This document shows, piece by piece, positions 52,221 through 62,945 of a stretch of DNA of 64,000 bases. The notes beneath the pieces were generated by a model. It saw only the letters and a program-made list of their open reading frames with translations, was not told the DNA's origin and made no database searches. Where the stretch lies: positions 225,022,001 to 225,086,000 of the forward strand of contig NC_091247.1 in NCBI RefSeq assembly GCF_042477335.2, in the 5' to 3' direction. How positions within the stretch are numbered: position 1 is the stretch's first letter; every line of letters starts with the position of its first letter. The translations under genes and the position numbers were made by a program. Origin of the DNA: Ovis canadensis (taxonomy: Eukaryota > Chordata > Mammalia > Artiodactyla > Bovidae).

Positions 52221-53919
52221 CTGTTTTCAAATCAAGTGCCCCTTCTCTGTACCACCTGCTTCACTGCCAAAGCTGGTAGGTGTGGGCTCATGGGCAGGGG
52301 CTCTGCCGGACTTCTTGGTGACAAGACCCAGGTAGGCCTGGCCTCGTGGTGCTCCACTGAGGCTGGGGGTGGGGAGGGCGGCGAGGCCACTAGGAAGGTA
52401 AGAGACATCGTGGGGTCACGAGAAGGAGTCCAAGTCTGCCAGGGCCGGGGCCGGACTTCTCAGAGCTTGCTTGTCTGTCCAAAGACAGGAGTGGAGCGTG
52501 AGAAAGAATCCAGGTCCTGGAGACAGTGCCTTGTGTTATGGTGGAAGTGACGCTCCCTGGAGCCAGCCTTGCCCCGTTCGGGTGCCCCGTCCCAGACCAT
52601 CAGCATGTACCCTTCTGACTGTGATTTTCAAACGAATAAACCGTTCAGCTGCTCCGGAAATCTGTAGAGCCTCCGTTTCCCGCTCTGTAAGGTGGAAGCA
52701 ACACTGTCACCTTGCCCACCTCTCAGCCTGGCCACCGCGGGCTCATCTCTCAGGTCTCAGCGCTCACTCACTCCATCATCCCTTTCACGAACTCTGTGAG
52801 TCAGGCTCCCCCAGACACCAAGTCTGGGGCTTCTTTCTGGGGCTTCCACTCTGGTGGGGGGAGAGGCGGTGACACAGAAACAAGGCTGTGTGGGGCAGAG
52901 TGAGAAGAAGCAAGCGGAAAACAGGGAGACCCGTATTCTGGGCGAGGGGTGATGGAGGCCTGGGCTGGGGGTTGCGGGACGGGTCCAGGGATCAGCCGTG
53001 GGGGCGGCAGGGAGACAGGCACAGCACCAGGGCTTCCGGTCTGAACATCTGGGGCGTGGTGCTACTTGTTGGGATGATGTTAGCTGCTGGGGACTAAGGA
53101 GCGCTGTCCCGGACAAGGTGGGTGCGGATGCCCGTGGGCACTTGCACGGAGAAGATGTGATCTGGAGCGCGGGGAGCGCTCAGGGCAGCCACACTAGGTG
53201 GGGTTGTAATCCCTAGAGCGTAGCAGTCATGGAAGAGTATAGACAGATGAGGGGAGCTCTGAGGAAGGGGCCTGGGACGTGCCGACATACAGAGGCCACA
53301 GAAATGTGGGTGACCTAGCACACGGCTCCCCTGGGGAGTCCAGAACCAAGGATGGAGTGCGCCATGGAGGAGGGAGACCTGCTGTGTCTGAAGCCCTGCA
53401 AAGATAAGGACGGACCAACATCGGAGGCTGCCTGCTCCGGGAAGCCCACCTCACCCTCACGCTGAGTGGGAGCCCTTGAACCCGCTTTCAGGACAGGACT
53501 CATCTTCCTCTTCTGAGTCGGTAGCTCCCAGCTTTGATGCGTTTATCAGATGTGCTCCTGGGGTCCTCTGTCCCTTTTCCTCCTTGGCCTCCGAGGCGGG
53601 CCGGGTAGCCTGTATCTGGCCGGGGACCCTGCTGCGTGCTTTGTTCCTGTACTCAGCTCAGGGTTCAAACCGTGCGGGCCATCCAGTTCTGGGGCAGCGT
53701 CTACAGGGTCCACATCCGGATTTAGACGCAGCTCCAGGGAACTCTGGGGAATTCTTCGGCGGCACAAACCCCGCGGCAGCTCCCGGCCCTCCGAGTCCTC
53801 TCCCCTTCAAGGCTGGGCTCTCACCCCAGCGCCCCAAGTGCACGGACGACAGCAGGAGGTGCCCTGCACTGTGCTCGCACGGGGCCAGGCACCCACTGGC
53901 ATCTGACCAATGAGGTCTC
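52221..53919. other. NFAM1 intron 3, mostly unique DNA
   Basis: No exon or well-preserved element. 52650-52810 (cctccgtttcccgctctgta, ggtggaagcaacactgtc) is a probable MIR trace. ORFs up to 145 codons at 53476-53963 have no splice-site framing. Confidence 0.35.
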
Positions 53920-54090
53920 GCCCACCTTTTCAGATGGAGAAGGCGATCTGTCCTTAACCCCATTTCTGGAGGAGAAAACTGAGGCTCAGAGAGGGTGGAA
54001 ACTTGACAAGAGGGCAGGGGGTGCCTCTGTCTTGCTTTCCACTAGGTCTGGTACTTAGGCCAGAGCCTGGCACACACTAGACACTCAGCA
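53920..54090 (-). mobile_element. MIR SINE
   Basis: accccatttctggaggagaa, then aactgaggctcagagagggt and aaacttgacaagag. Confidence 0.65.
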
Positions 54091-54221
54091 GCTGTTCCTG
54101 GGAAGGAGGGGAGGGAAGGCGGAAGGGTGCGGGGAAGGAGGTAGTGACCTCCTTCGTGACTTCCTACTCTGCCCCATGGCCTCCCTGGCTTCACTGGACA
54201 CTGAGATCCAATCATTAAAAT

Positions 54222-54240
54222 CCTTTTTTTTTTTTTTTTT
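54222..54240. repeat. Poly-T tract
   Basis: About 18 T in a row, directly followed by ctgcag. This forms the pyrimidine tract of the candidate exon that follows. Confidence 0.9.
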
Positions 54241-54246
54241 CTGCAG

Positions 54247-54363
54247 AGCAAGGGCTGAAGTAGGTCAAGTTCTTGCCCGGACACAGCTCGGGCCTCATCC
54301 CGCCCGTGGAAGACACCTGTATGCTCACACAACTGTGCCCGGGCTGGGGGTCCGCAGGCGGAG
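54247..54363 (+). other. Candidate antisense exon in NFAM1 intron 3
   Basis: Plus strand: a long T tract and ctgcag form a textbook acceptor (AG at 54245-54246), and GCGGAG|GTGAGT forms a near-perfect donor (GT at 54364). The enclosed 117 bp is a usual exon size. At least one frame is open throughout, but the translation resembles nothing I know. It could be an exon of an antisense lncRNA or a chance pairing of good splice sites. Confidence 0.3.
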
Positions 54364-54640
54364 GTGAGTCCCTTGGCACTCTTGCCTCAGATTACTGTGT
54401 CCTGCAGCCAGGCGGCCCCCCGGGGGCTGCTCCTGAGGACAGACTCAGAGCCTTCCCACCTGTTCCTGTCCTTGGAAGAGCCGCAGGGGGGAAGAAACCT
54501 CACTGTTCAGAGCTGTAGAGCGGGAAGAAGTGACGGAGGTCAACTGACCAGAGCACGCAGGGGAGGGTGCCCAGCACCCAGCGGCCCTGAGGAAACCTTC
54601 CTTCCTTCCTTCGGGGTTGCCGGGGATCCAGAGAATATGG

Positions 54641-54880
54641 GTTTCCCCAGTGGTGCTAGTGGAAAAGGAAGCTGCCTGCCAACACAGGAGACATAAGAGA
54701 TGCAGGTTTGATCCCTGGGTCGAATCTGGTCGGAAAGATCCCCTGGAGGAAGGCATGGCAACCCACTCCAGTGTTCTTGCCTGGAGAATCCCCATGGACA
54801 GAGGAGCCTGGTGGGCCACAGTCCATAGGGTCGCACAGAGTTGAACATGAGATGGAAACGCCTTAGCACGCACACACAGA
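54641..54880 (+). mobile_element. Bov-tA SINE
   Basis: Sense copy with small insertions, from gggtttccccagtggtgcta to a (CACA) end. gaatatg and aaatatg flank it, a likely target-site duplication. Confidence 0.92.
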
Positions 54881-55179
54881 AAATATGAGATAAGGTTTTG
54901 GAAACTTAGAGAACTAGAAATGGTACAAATGCAGGCCTGCACCTTCCATCAGACACTCGAAGGAACCTGAGCCCCGGAAAAGACTCAAGAGTCCTGACCT
55001 CCCACAACAAGATCAAAAAGGATCTGGTGGCCGTGGGGGTGGAGGTGAGGCGAGGCAGGGGTCCTGGGGGCAAATGGCCCCAAGAAACACCTATTCCAAG
55101 CACCCTGCTTGGGAGGGGCTGTCCCTAAGCCACGGTGAGTGGGGTGGGGGCGGGGTTACCCTGGGTCCTCATCCCCTAC
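54881..55179. other. NFAM1 intron 3, unique DNA
   Basis: No element or exon recognised between the Bov-tA and exon 3. Confidence 0.3.
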
Positions 55180-55292
55180 CTTCTTCCAGAGAAGCAGGGC
55201 CGTGGCCAGGATGCTCAGGACGGCCAGGATGCCGACGAAGCAGAAGAGCAGGAGCTTCTGGGGGCTCTGGGGGGGCTCCTGGTACCCTGTGT
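55180..55292 (-). CDS. NFAM1: NFAM1 exon 3, stalk and transmembrane helix
   Basis: 113 bp, phase 1 at entry and 0 at exit. The exon completes an Asp codon begun in exon 2. It then encodes a short stalk (TGYQEPPQSPQK) and a hydrophobic helix of about 23 residues (starting LLLFCFVGIL and ending ATALLLW), closed by KK as the stop-transfer signal. No charged residue lies in the helix, so pairing with a charged adaptor such as DAP12 is not needed, in keeping with the receptor's own ITAM. The donor is AAG|GTAGGG. A second in-frame acceptor lies 6 nt downstream, see findings. The start at 55292 was chosen because it reproduces the D-x-G-Y of the human protein. Confidence 0.94.
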
Positions 55293-56447
55293 CTGGGTGA
55301 GGGCAGGGAAGCAGAGGTCAGCTGTCTGGAGAGGCACACCCCACCCCCAGCCCTCCTTACAACTCTCCCCGACTAGGACCCCCGGACCCCACCTCTGCTG
55401 AGGTCCTCCACCACCCCACACTCTCCTTGGCCGAGCCCCTTAATGCGTTCGCTGCCTTGATTTTTGGCAAGGGCAAGGACCACATCCTTTGCTCCTTAGG
55501 TGCCCCTGCCTCAAGGCCTGGCTCCACCAAAAGGCGCTTCCGGGGCCTGGGCGAGCCACGTCACCTCCTGGGGTCTCCTCCTTTCCACCTGTGATGTCGT
55601 GCTCACACGGGCAGGAGCAGTGAGGTGAAGCAGGGGTTGGGCAGAGTCTGTACCAGGCCTGGCAGGTGCTGCCCTGCGCCAGGGGTGGGCGAGGGCACAG
55701 TCCAGCCATTTCCCTTGAGCCACCCATCCCTTCATCCACCTCTTCTCCCTCTATCCCTCCATCCATATGGTGGACCAAAAAACGGCGGAGTGCCAACCAA
55801 CATGGCAGGCACATGTGTGTCCTCCTGCCACCAGGCCCCAGCCCTTGCATTCAGGATCCCTCTCATCCCAAGGAAAGCCTCTGACAGGCAGGGTGTCGCC
55901 ATGAAGAGCAAGTCCAAGGCCACATCCTGGCAAACCGCAGGATGGGGGTGCCAAGCCCAGGTCCATGGCCTTCTGAAACTCTGGCACGACCAGTGGGAAT
56001 GGCAGAGTTGGGTCAGAGGGTCATGACTTCGGTGATGGGCTGTTCTTATTAACTTCTGGGAGTCATTACTCACTCCTCTGAGAATGTGATGAAAACTAGG
56101 AATCTGACCCCAGAAAGATGTCCACGAGCTGCGTGCATGCTCACAGGTCTCCACAAACACACACGGGCCCCGGGCTCCATTCTGCACTCACATGACCCAT
56201 GGTGCGAAAGGGACCCCGAGGACAAGGGCCTGCCAGAGGTGGCCAGAGCCGATCCATACCCCAGACTCTGCCCTTTCCACACGAAGGTCGGCATCTCGGC
56301 ACACCTGTGTGGCCAGGGGCTTCCGGAGGTGGCTCAGCTCTGTTGTGCCAAAGCTGAGCAGGGAGGCAAACACTCCCCACTTTTGCTCCTGTGCCCCCAA
56401 GGCCTGCCGGACTCTGTGCCCAGAGAAGAGCTGCAGAGGAAGCTCAC
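55293..56447. other. NFAM1 intron 2, repeat-poor DNA
   Basis: 1155 bp with no clear SINE or LINE, unusual for this locus. ORFs here, including one of 151 codons, are not framed by splice sites. Confidence 0.5.
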
Positions 56448-56777
56448 CTCTGACCAGGATGAACGTGCCCTTGCCTGTCATCCTGGTGTCCGGCCAGTGC
56501 ACGGAGCAGTAGTAGGTACCGGTGGCAGACGCGTTACGCGGCTTGAGGGTGATGGGACAGACAGTGGTGTGGGTCTGGTTCTCACTGCCTGTACCAGGTT
56601 GGCAGCTGATCTTCTCCACGAAGCTGGTCTGGCCCTGGAGGTCCACGTAGAAGTAGCTGACTGTGAAGTCCTTGAACTTGGGGGTGTAGGGGTAGGTGAT
56701 GCTGCAGCTGAAGGAGACGGCCCTGTTGGCCAGAGAGACCAGGATGGGGAGGCCGGTGTGGGTCACAGACCGCTCTT
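56448..56777 (-). CDS. NFAM1: NFAM1 exon 2, extracellular Ig V-type domain
   Basis: 330 bp, phase 1 at both ends, the standard layout for an Ig-domain exon. It encodes 109 full codons beginning ERSVTHTGLP. The V-set cysteines are at exon residues 24 (SFSCS) and 90 (TYYCSVH, the F-strand Y-x-C motif). Two more cysteines, 58 and 73, could form a second disulfide. N-glycosylation sequons are NQT (66) and NAS (81). Close similarity to human NFAM1 runs over the whole exon (for example SITYPYTP and SATGTYYCSVHWP). The acceptor is CCCGGCAG and the donor is GAG|GTGAGC. The domain's ligand is not known to me. Confidence 0.97.
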
Positions 56778-57333
56778 CTGCCGGGGAAGGAAAGGGACAG
56801 AGTGATGCTTCAGTGCCCCCATGTCCCCACGAGGACCGGGGCTCACGCTCGCCACGTACTCCATGGATGCATGGATGCAGGTGGCATGCCGAGTGCTTTT
56901 CACACATGACTCTACACTTCCCAACACGCCCAAAGCCGAGTGCGTGAGGGCTTCGTTTAGCAGGAAGAGTCTGGGCTCAGGGGGTCCAGCTGCTAACTCT
57001 CAGTTTCTCAGCAGGCGTGGAGGGCAGCTGCAACTCCTCCCCAGGGGCTGGAAGACGCCAGACTCCACACTCCCAACTACCCTCCTTCCCAAAGGTCAAG
57101 AAGCCACGTTGGATAAAAAGCACAGGCCTGAGATGACCCAAAGCTGGAGAAGGAGGAGAAGCAAAGAGGAAGGAGGCAAGAAACCAAGTGAAGAAATGCT
57201 TCCTGGCAGGAAGAAGCCCTTCCGGGCATAGGCACCCTCTCCCCAGCCTGGAGGAGGCATCAGTGAGGAGAGACAAACCTTTCCCTGAATCTGAGCTTAG
57301 AGAAGAGCTTGTAGAGTGTTTATAAAATATAGC
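56778..57333. other. NFAM1 intron 1, unique DNA
   Basis: No signal-peptide exon on the minus strand and no element recognised. Confidence 0.4.
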
Positions 57334-57433
57334 AAGTGAAAGCAAAAATCGCTCAGTCGTGTCCAGCTCTTTGCGACCCCGTGGACTATACAGTCCATGA
57401 AATTCTCTAGGCCAGAATACTGGAGTGGGTAGC
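57334..57433 (-). mobile_element. Bov-tA SINE, short fragment
   Basis: gtgaaagcaaaaatcgctca to actggagtgggtagc. The tRNA-like half is missing. Confidence 0.88.
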
Positions 57434-57571
57434 AAACCGCACCCCTAAAAGCAGTTCTCGGGCAATGCAGAGGAGTTCCATGGGCTGCCGCATGGCCATG
57501 ACCATGACTGAGGCAGTTCTGGGGGAGCTGTCTTCTCCCGGCCCCCACCTAGCACCCCTTTCATCAGAAAA

Positions 57572-57705
57572 GTAAAGCGAAAGTGAAGCCACTCAGTCGT
57601 GTCCAACTCTTTGCGACACCAGGGACTGTAGCCTACCAGGCTCCTCTGTCCGTGGGATTTTCCAGGCAAGAGGACTGGAGTGGGTTGCCATTTCCTTCTC
57701 CAGGG
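57572..57705 (-). mobile_element. Bov-tA SINE, fragment
   Basis: gtaaagcgaaagtgaagcca to gccatttccttctccagggc. Truncated at the same point in the body as its neighbour at 57334 minus some bases. Confidence 0.88.
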
Positions 57706-58901
57706 CCTGTCATCAGAGGCACCTAGGAACACAGTCTGAAAGCTCCCCCGAGGCAGGAGTCTGCCTGGCTGGGGTTCCCACCCTCCTGCAGGCTCTGAGG
57801 TGCCCGTCAGATTCTGGGCTGGGTCAGTGGCCACCTCCCCACCCCCGGACTTCAGCTGCCCAAGCCCCCCAGCTTCAGTGTGCCCTGTCCCCCGCCCGCC
57901 CTGCACCTTCCTTCTCCCGCAGCCGACCAGCAGACAGTTCTAAATTGAGGTCGGCAGCGAGCCACCGAGAACATGCTGGCCGGGTTGTTAATCGGGAGAA
58001 GATCATTCACTGGAGCCACTTGGAGCGAGCAGCAGGATTTATTTGGTTGCGGAAGTGAGGCGTGGGCCCCCCGCCCGCCTGGTTTCTTCTGGGGGCTCCA
58101 GCTCAGCCCTGGGCCGGGTCCCCAGGGGAGTGAGGTCAGGTTCCCTGGGGGACCCCAGGACAGGGACGATGGCCCTCCACACCGGATAATTCCTCCAAGC
58201 TCGGGCCACACTGATATTTGGAGCTCCAGGGAAGAAGCTAGACACCCTCTCCTCTGAAGGACTCAGGCTAGTCCCAGGGGATCGACTGGCACATCTGGAT
58301 GTCACAGTGGGTCGGCTTTGTCACACGTGATGCTCATGCATGGAGACCCCGCTGAGCTGGCCCCAGGGATTCTCCCTCCGGAGAGGGGGAGGGGAGAGGA
58401 CGTGGGGAGAGGACGTCACACTGCACTTTATATCTCTGGGCTGCTGGTGGTGACTGTTTAACTATAACAATATTTTAATTTTGTCATAAAACAAGGAGCC
58501 TGAGTCAGGGCTGAGTTTTAAGGCACAGCAGGGACAGGTGTGGGTGCAGAGGCTGAAGGAAGGGGTGGTCAGTGATCCCCCAGGGTCCCAGCTGGGCCAG
58601 GAAGGACAGGAGGTGAGATGAACAGTGCTCACCGCCCCCAGCGAGCCCACCCCGTGTCCTTCCTGCACACACAGGCCACTGCCCAGCTCTGCAGCCCCCT
58701 CTGCTGTCCCCTCTGCCCCGACCACCATCCCCTCACCCGGCCAACGCCTCCCTAGTCCCCAGATCTCAGCTCAGGGGCCACTTGCAACATTGACGCATCC
58801 CCTCCCGTTTGGGTCTCACAGTGAAGCTTCAAGGAAGCCTGGCAAGCACAGTGATGGCCTGGCGTTTCCTCATGGGGGTCTGGAGGTTGGAACCCGACCA
58901 A
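57706..58901. other. NFAM1 intron 1, unique DNA
   Basis: 58440-58500 is AT-rich. No exon, RNA gene or clear element. Confidence 0.35.
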
Positions 58902-59126
58902 AAGTGAAGTGGAAGTGGTAATTGCTCAGTGGTGTCCGACTCTTTGCTGCGCTGTGGACTGTAGTCCTCCAGGCTTCTCTGTCCATGGGATTCTCCAGGC
59001 AAGAATACTCGAGTGGGTAGCCATTCCCTTCCCTTCTCCTGGGTGGGATCTCCCTGACCCAGGGCTCGAACCCAGGTCTCTCCCATTGCAGGCAGATTCT
59101 TTACCATCTGTACCACCAGGGAAGCC
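58902..59126 (-). mobile_element. Bov-tA SINE with 15 bp duplication
   Basis: Full-length minus copy. ggaacccgaccaaaa ends just before it and ggaacccaaccaaaa begins just after it (59128), a target-site duplication with one mismatch. Confidence 0.94.
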
Positions 59127-59142
59127 CGGAACCCAACCAAAA

Positions 59143-59929
59143 CCACCAGGAAAGTGGCCGCACCGAGGCCTCTCCCCCTCCCCCAGCACCTCCTCCGGTC
59201 CCGTATCCAAGAGGCCATGCCAGGCCCGGGGAGGCTGGTCACGCTGTCATCAAGTTGGGGCCACCTTCCTGTTTGTCCCAGCAGGAAGACATCCATCCAG
59301 GTGTCTTAAAAATGATCCCCATTTGAGGGATGCTTCTAGAAAATGATGAAATCTGCTAGTGCAATTAAGCCTGACTTTACAATTCTGGGGAAATCTATAA
59401 AAATAGATGACCATTGTTCTGTATTCTTCTGGGATTCGTTATTTTAAGGTCAGAGGGATGGGATTGTGAAAGGGGATGGCTTTGGCTCAGGTCTGTTGCA
59501 GAAAGAACCTCAGATCTGGGGTGGATCTGTCTCCAAAAATGTGGAAGGATGAGGCCGTCTCTGTGGACCAGTGAGGGCGGCCAGTCAGGAGATGGCGGGC
59601 CAAGAACAGGGAGGAGGAGAGCCTGCTGTTGGAGGAAGGCAACAGGGTTCCGACCCGACGATGGCGCTAACTGCCTCCAGGGTCCCTTCTTTTTACTTGG
59701 GTGTCAGCACCCCGAAGCCTGGACCATAGCAGCCCAGCTCCCCTCACTTCTCTTGGACCTGTGCCTCCAAGCAGCCCCTCCGGGGTCCAGGCTGCTCCAG
59801 CTGGCAGCCACCTGAAGCATTCCACAGTTCAGGCTCAGAGCCACAGTCAGGTTCAGAGTGATTTCCGAGTCCACCACGGTTTTCAGCTACCATCTGTTTA
59901 CACCTCCAACAAACATTTAGGAGTACCTA
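59143..59929. other. NFAM1 intron 1, unique DNA
   Basis: No element or exon recognised. The plus-strand ORF 59414-59815 (133 codons) has no support. Confidence 0.35.
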
Positions 59930-60066
59930 AGGAGATGGCAACCCACTCCAGGCCTCTTGCCTGGAAAACCCCACAGTCGGAAGAGCCTGGCAGGCTATAC
60001 AATCCATGGGGTCGCAAAGAGTCGGACACGACTGAGCGACTTCAGTTTCTTTCTTCCTTTCACTTA
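59930..60066 (+). mobile_element. Bov-tA SINE, 3' half
   Basis: Starts in the body (gagatggcaacccactccag) and ends cgactgagcgacttcagttt. A CHR SINE follows without a gap. Confidence 0.88.
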
Positions 60067-60285
60067 GGGACTTCCCTAGTGGTCCAGTGGCTAAGACTGT
60101 GCTTCCAATGCAGCGGGCCCCGGGGTCGATCCCTGGTCAGGAAACTAGAGCCCACGTGCCACAGTTAGGAGTTCACATGCCTCAGCTGAAGATCCCGCCT
60201 GTGTCATGAATCTCGAAGATCCCACGCGCCGCAGCTGAGACTCAGAGCAGCCAAATAGATGAATTAATATTAAAAATTAAAAAGA
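60067..60285 (+). mobile_element. CHR SINE
   Basis: gggacttccctagtggtcca head, ggtcgatccctggtcaggaa box, repeated gaagatccc motifs and an AT-rich tail. Confidence 0.9.
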
Positions 60286-60519
60286 GTGCCTTAAGGCCTG
60301 GAGGAGCTCCCTGCCCTCGCAACGTTCCCAGTCTAACAGGGCAGCAGACGGAGCCAGGGGAGGGAACCACTAATTGAGACTGGGGAGGACAGGAAGGGGT
60401 AGTGATATCCCCCAGAGTGTGGGAACGGAAACACACACGTACAGTGAGGCCAGAACTGGCCCGAGGACAGAGGGGAAAGAAACGTGTAGAAAATGTCCTC
60501 TGGCTGGGTGTGACCCAGG

Positions 60520-60690
60520 CCCCACGTCAACTAAACATCATGGCAGTCCTATGAGGCAACTAACCCAACCCTATTTTGCAGACGAAAAGAAAACAGAGGG
60601 TCTTAGAAGTCCAAAGCCCCATAGTTCCTAAGCGGTAGCATTGGGATTTGAACCCAGGTTTGTGTGACCGTGCTAAGGAAGAAAAGCCAG
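60520..60690 (-). mobile_element. MIR SINE
   Basis: gtcctatgaggcaactaacc, ccctattttgcagacgaaaa and gcattgggatttgaacccag. Confidence 0.75.
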
Positions 60691-62241
60691 CTGCCAGGTT
60701 AGGAGGGGAGGTCAGACCCAGCCAAGTGTGACGGGTGCTGGGCTGTGAGTGCTATCAGATGATAGAGTGGGGGGGTTGCTGGCAGGAGGCCTACATTTTC
60801 ACAGCTGGAGGCTAACAAGGGGCTGCAAGGCTGCAAGGTTACATGGAAATCACGGGCCAGAAAGCACGGGTGAAATGGGGCTTGAACAGAGCTGCCCAGG
60901 GCACCCAGCCTGCCCTGTGGGGCCCTGCTTCTCACCCTAGATGCAGTGCGCGAGGCAGGGGGGTGATCCTGGGGACCCTCACTGAGCTTGAGGCGTGACA
61001 CTGAGTGCCGCAGGGATGGCATACTGGCTGCTGTCTGTTCTGTCTCAAGCCTGGTGTCAGCTGCTTCCCGCTTTGCCTTTAACTCAGCAAAGGGAGTGTG
61101 TCTCCCAGCAAAGTGGGCCGGGGCCGCGTGAGCCAGCCTGGGGTTCCCTTAGATTCACGGGCGGCCAAGAGGGGAAAAGGGCCCAGAGAAGAGGATGGGG
61201 GTGGACCTCGGATTCCTGAGGCCGTGGCAGGAGGGAGAGCTGCGAGAGCCCAACTGGGGGCCCCTGAGTGGCCACAGAAGTGCCCACGGGAGTCCATTCC
61301 ACACCCCTGCAAGTGCCCAGAGACAGGGCCCCATGTCTGCAGCACCTGATGGGCAGGGCTTCTCTGCTTCTTCCTGCTCCTCCAGGCTCCTGCCTCCAGC
61401 TGGCAGACCCTGGAGCAGAGGTGGGGGAGGTTGGAGAGGGGGATTGAGGAGAGAGAGAGAGAGCCAACAGGGCCCTCACCCCTTACTCTCACCCCAGATG
61501 GCACCAGGGATGAGTTCAGTGGGAACCGGCTCTGAATCTTGGCTGGGACTCGAAGAACTAGGACTCATTTGCGGCTGTAAATGACCGCAGAGCTCCGACT
61601 CGCTCAGAACGGCTGGCGCAGCTCCAGGACCATCTCCGCACACCAAGAGGTCTGGGCTGCAGGAGCATCCCAGCGTAGATTTTGGATTATTCTGTGCATC
61701 CCCAGTGCAGCCTAGGCTGGGACAGGCACCAGGAGGGAAGTGCTTTAAGGAGTCTGGCGTTTTCTGCAGGGGGGACAGCTTGGTGGCAGAAGGGAAGAGG
61801 GGCTGGAGGCGACTGCTCTGTCCAGAGCAGACCTGAAATGTGGGAGCAGGAGGCGCAGGGAGAATTTGCAGGTCGGGTCCAGGGGGAGTTTTTCTGGAGG
61901 GAGAATTGTGAGCCTGTGTCAGTGTGGATGGTGCAGGGCTGAAGGAGGGGCGCCCCTGCTGGGTGAGGTCCACGGTGAGTGGGAGCCGGCTGGGAGCAGG
62001 GTCAGCCAGGGAGGGACTGGAAACAGTTGCAGCGGGGTGTCTGGGAGGGCCCTGATCCCCAGAGCCACCACCCCAGTCCAGCTCTGCTGGAGAGCTTGGC
62101 TGCTTATGACAAATTCCTGAGTCCTCCTCTCCCCACCCCCACACAACTGCATGGACAGAAGCTTGCACTGGGGAGCACAAGCTACCCCCACGAAGCCCAC
62201 CCACTCCTGCTTTGCAGGAGACGGTATGGTACCTCCACCAT
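60691..62241. other. NFAM1 intron 1, unique DNA
   Basis: A short (GA)n at 61450-61464. Long overlapping minus-strand ORFs at 61476-62204 (242 codons) have no known domain, no splice-site framing and no signal peptide. Confidence 0.4.
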
Positions 62242-62445
62242 CGGATTTCCCCGGTGGCTCAGTGGTAAAGAACGCACCTGTCCATGCAGGAGATGTGGGT
62301 TCGATCCCTGGTCAGGAAAATCCCCTGGAGAAGGGAATAGCAACTCACTTCAGTATTCTTGGGAAATCCCATGGAGAGAGGAGCCTGGGCTACAGTCCCT
62401 CGGGTCACAAAGTGTCGCACAGGACTTGGCGGCTCAACAACAACC
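62242..62445 (+). mobile_element. Bov-tA SINE
   Basis: Sense copy from ggatttccccggtggctcag to ggcggctcaacaacaac, with a deletion in the gaatcccatgg area. Confidence 0.92.
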
Positions 62446-62549
62446 ACCACCTCCTCCTCCCTCGCTTATTGGCAGCTCCAAGGACTGCTAGAAAGCCAGG
62501 GGCCTGGCCAGAAATGAGGGGGCAGGAGGTGTTTGGGAGAAGACCAGTC

Positions 62550-62617
62550 TCTGGAGGCAGCCAGCCTTGGTTCAGATCCTGGCTCTGCCATTGGAAGCTG
62601 TGCAAGCTTGGGACGTC
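62550..62617 (+). mobile_element. MIR SINE, left part
   Basis: agtctctggaggcagccagc, then cagatcctggctctgccatt. Split by the CHR at 62618. Confidence 0.75.
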
Positions 62618-62800
62618 CCCTGCTGGTTGGGTGGCTAAGAATCCATGCTCCCCTTGCAAGGGGACTGAGTTCGACCCCTGGTCAGGGAACTAGAACCTGC
62701 ACATCACAATTAAAAGATTCCACACACCCCACCAAAGATCAAAGATCTCGTGCGCCGCAACTAAGACCCAGCGCAGCCAAATAAATAAATATTTTTTTAT
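62618..62800 (+). mobile_element. CHR SINE inside a MIR, with duplication
   Basis: cgtcccctgctggttgggtg head and repeated aaat tail. agctgtgcaagctt precedes it and agctgtgcaaactt follows it, so the 14 bp target site can be read directly. Confidence 0.93.
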
Positions 62801-62945
62801 AAAGCTGTGCAAACTTAGGCAAGTGCCTTTACCTCTCTGAACCTCAGTGTCTTTCCTGAAGCAAGGGGAGAAGAACAAGGCCAACCTCACAGGGTTGTCA
62901 TGTGATAAAATGGGTCCAAGAACACAGCATGCCTGCCACAGAGCC
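62801..62945 (+). mobile_element. MIR SINE, right part
   Basis: gctgtgcaaacttaggcaag, ctctctgaacctcagtgtct and cctcacagggttgtcatgtg. Confidence 0.8.

Noticed and set aside
56188-56907. The full 239-codon ORF around the Ig domain as one exon
   Set aside because: Only 56448-56777 matches NFAM1. Clear acceptor and donor sites border that part, and the sequence outside is intronic.
61476-62204. 242-codon minus-strand ORF as NFAM1 exon 1
   Set aside because: No leucine-rich signal peptide after a start codon and no phase-1 donor in the right frame.
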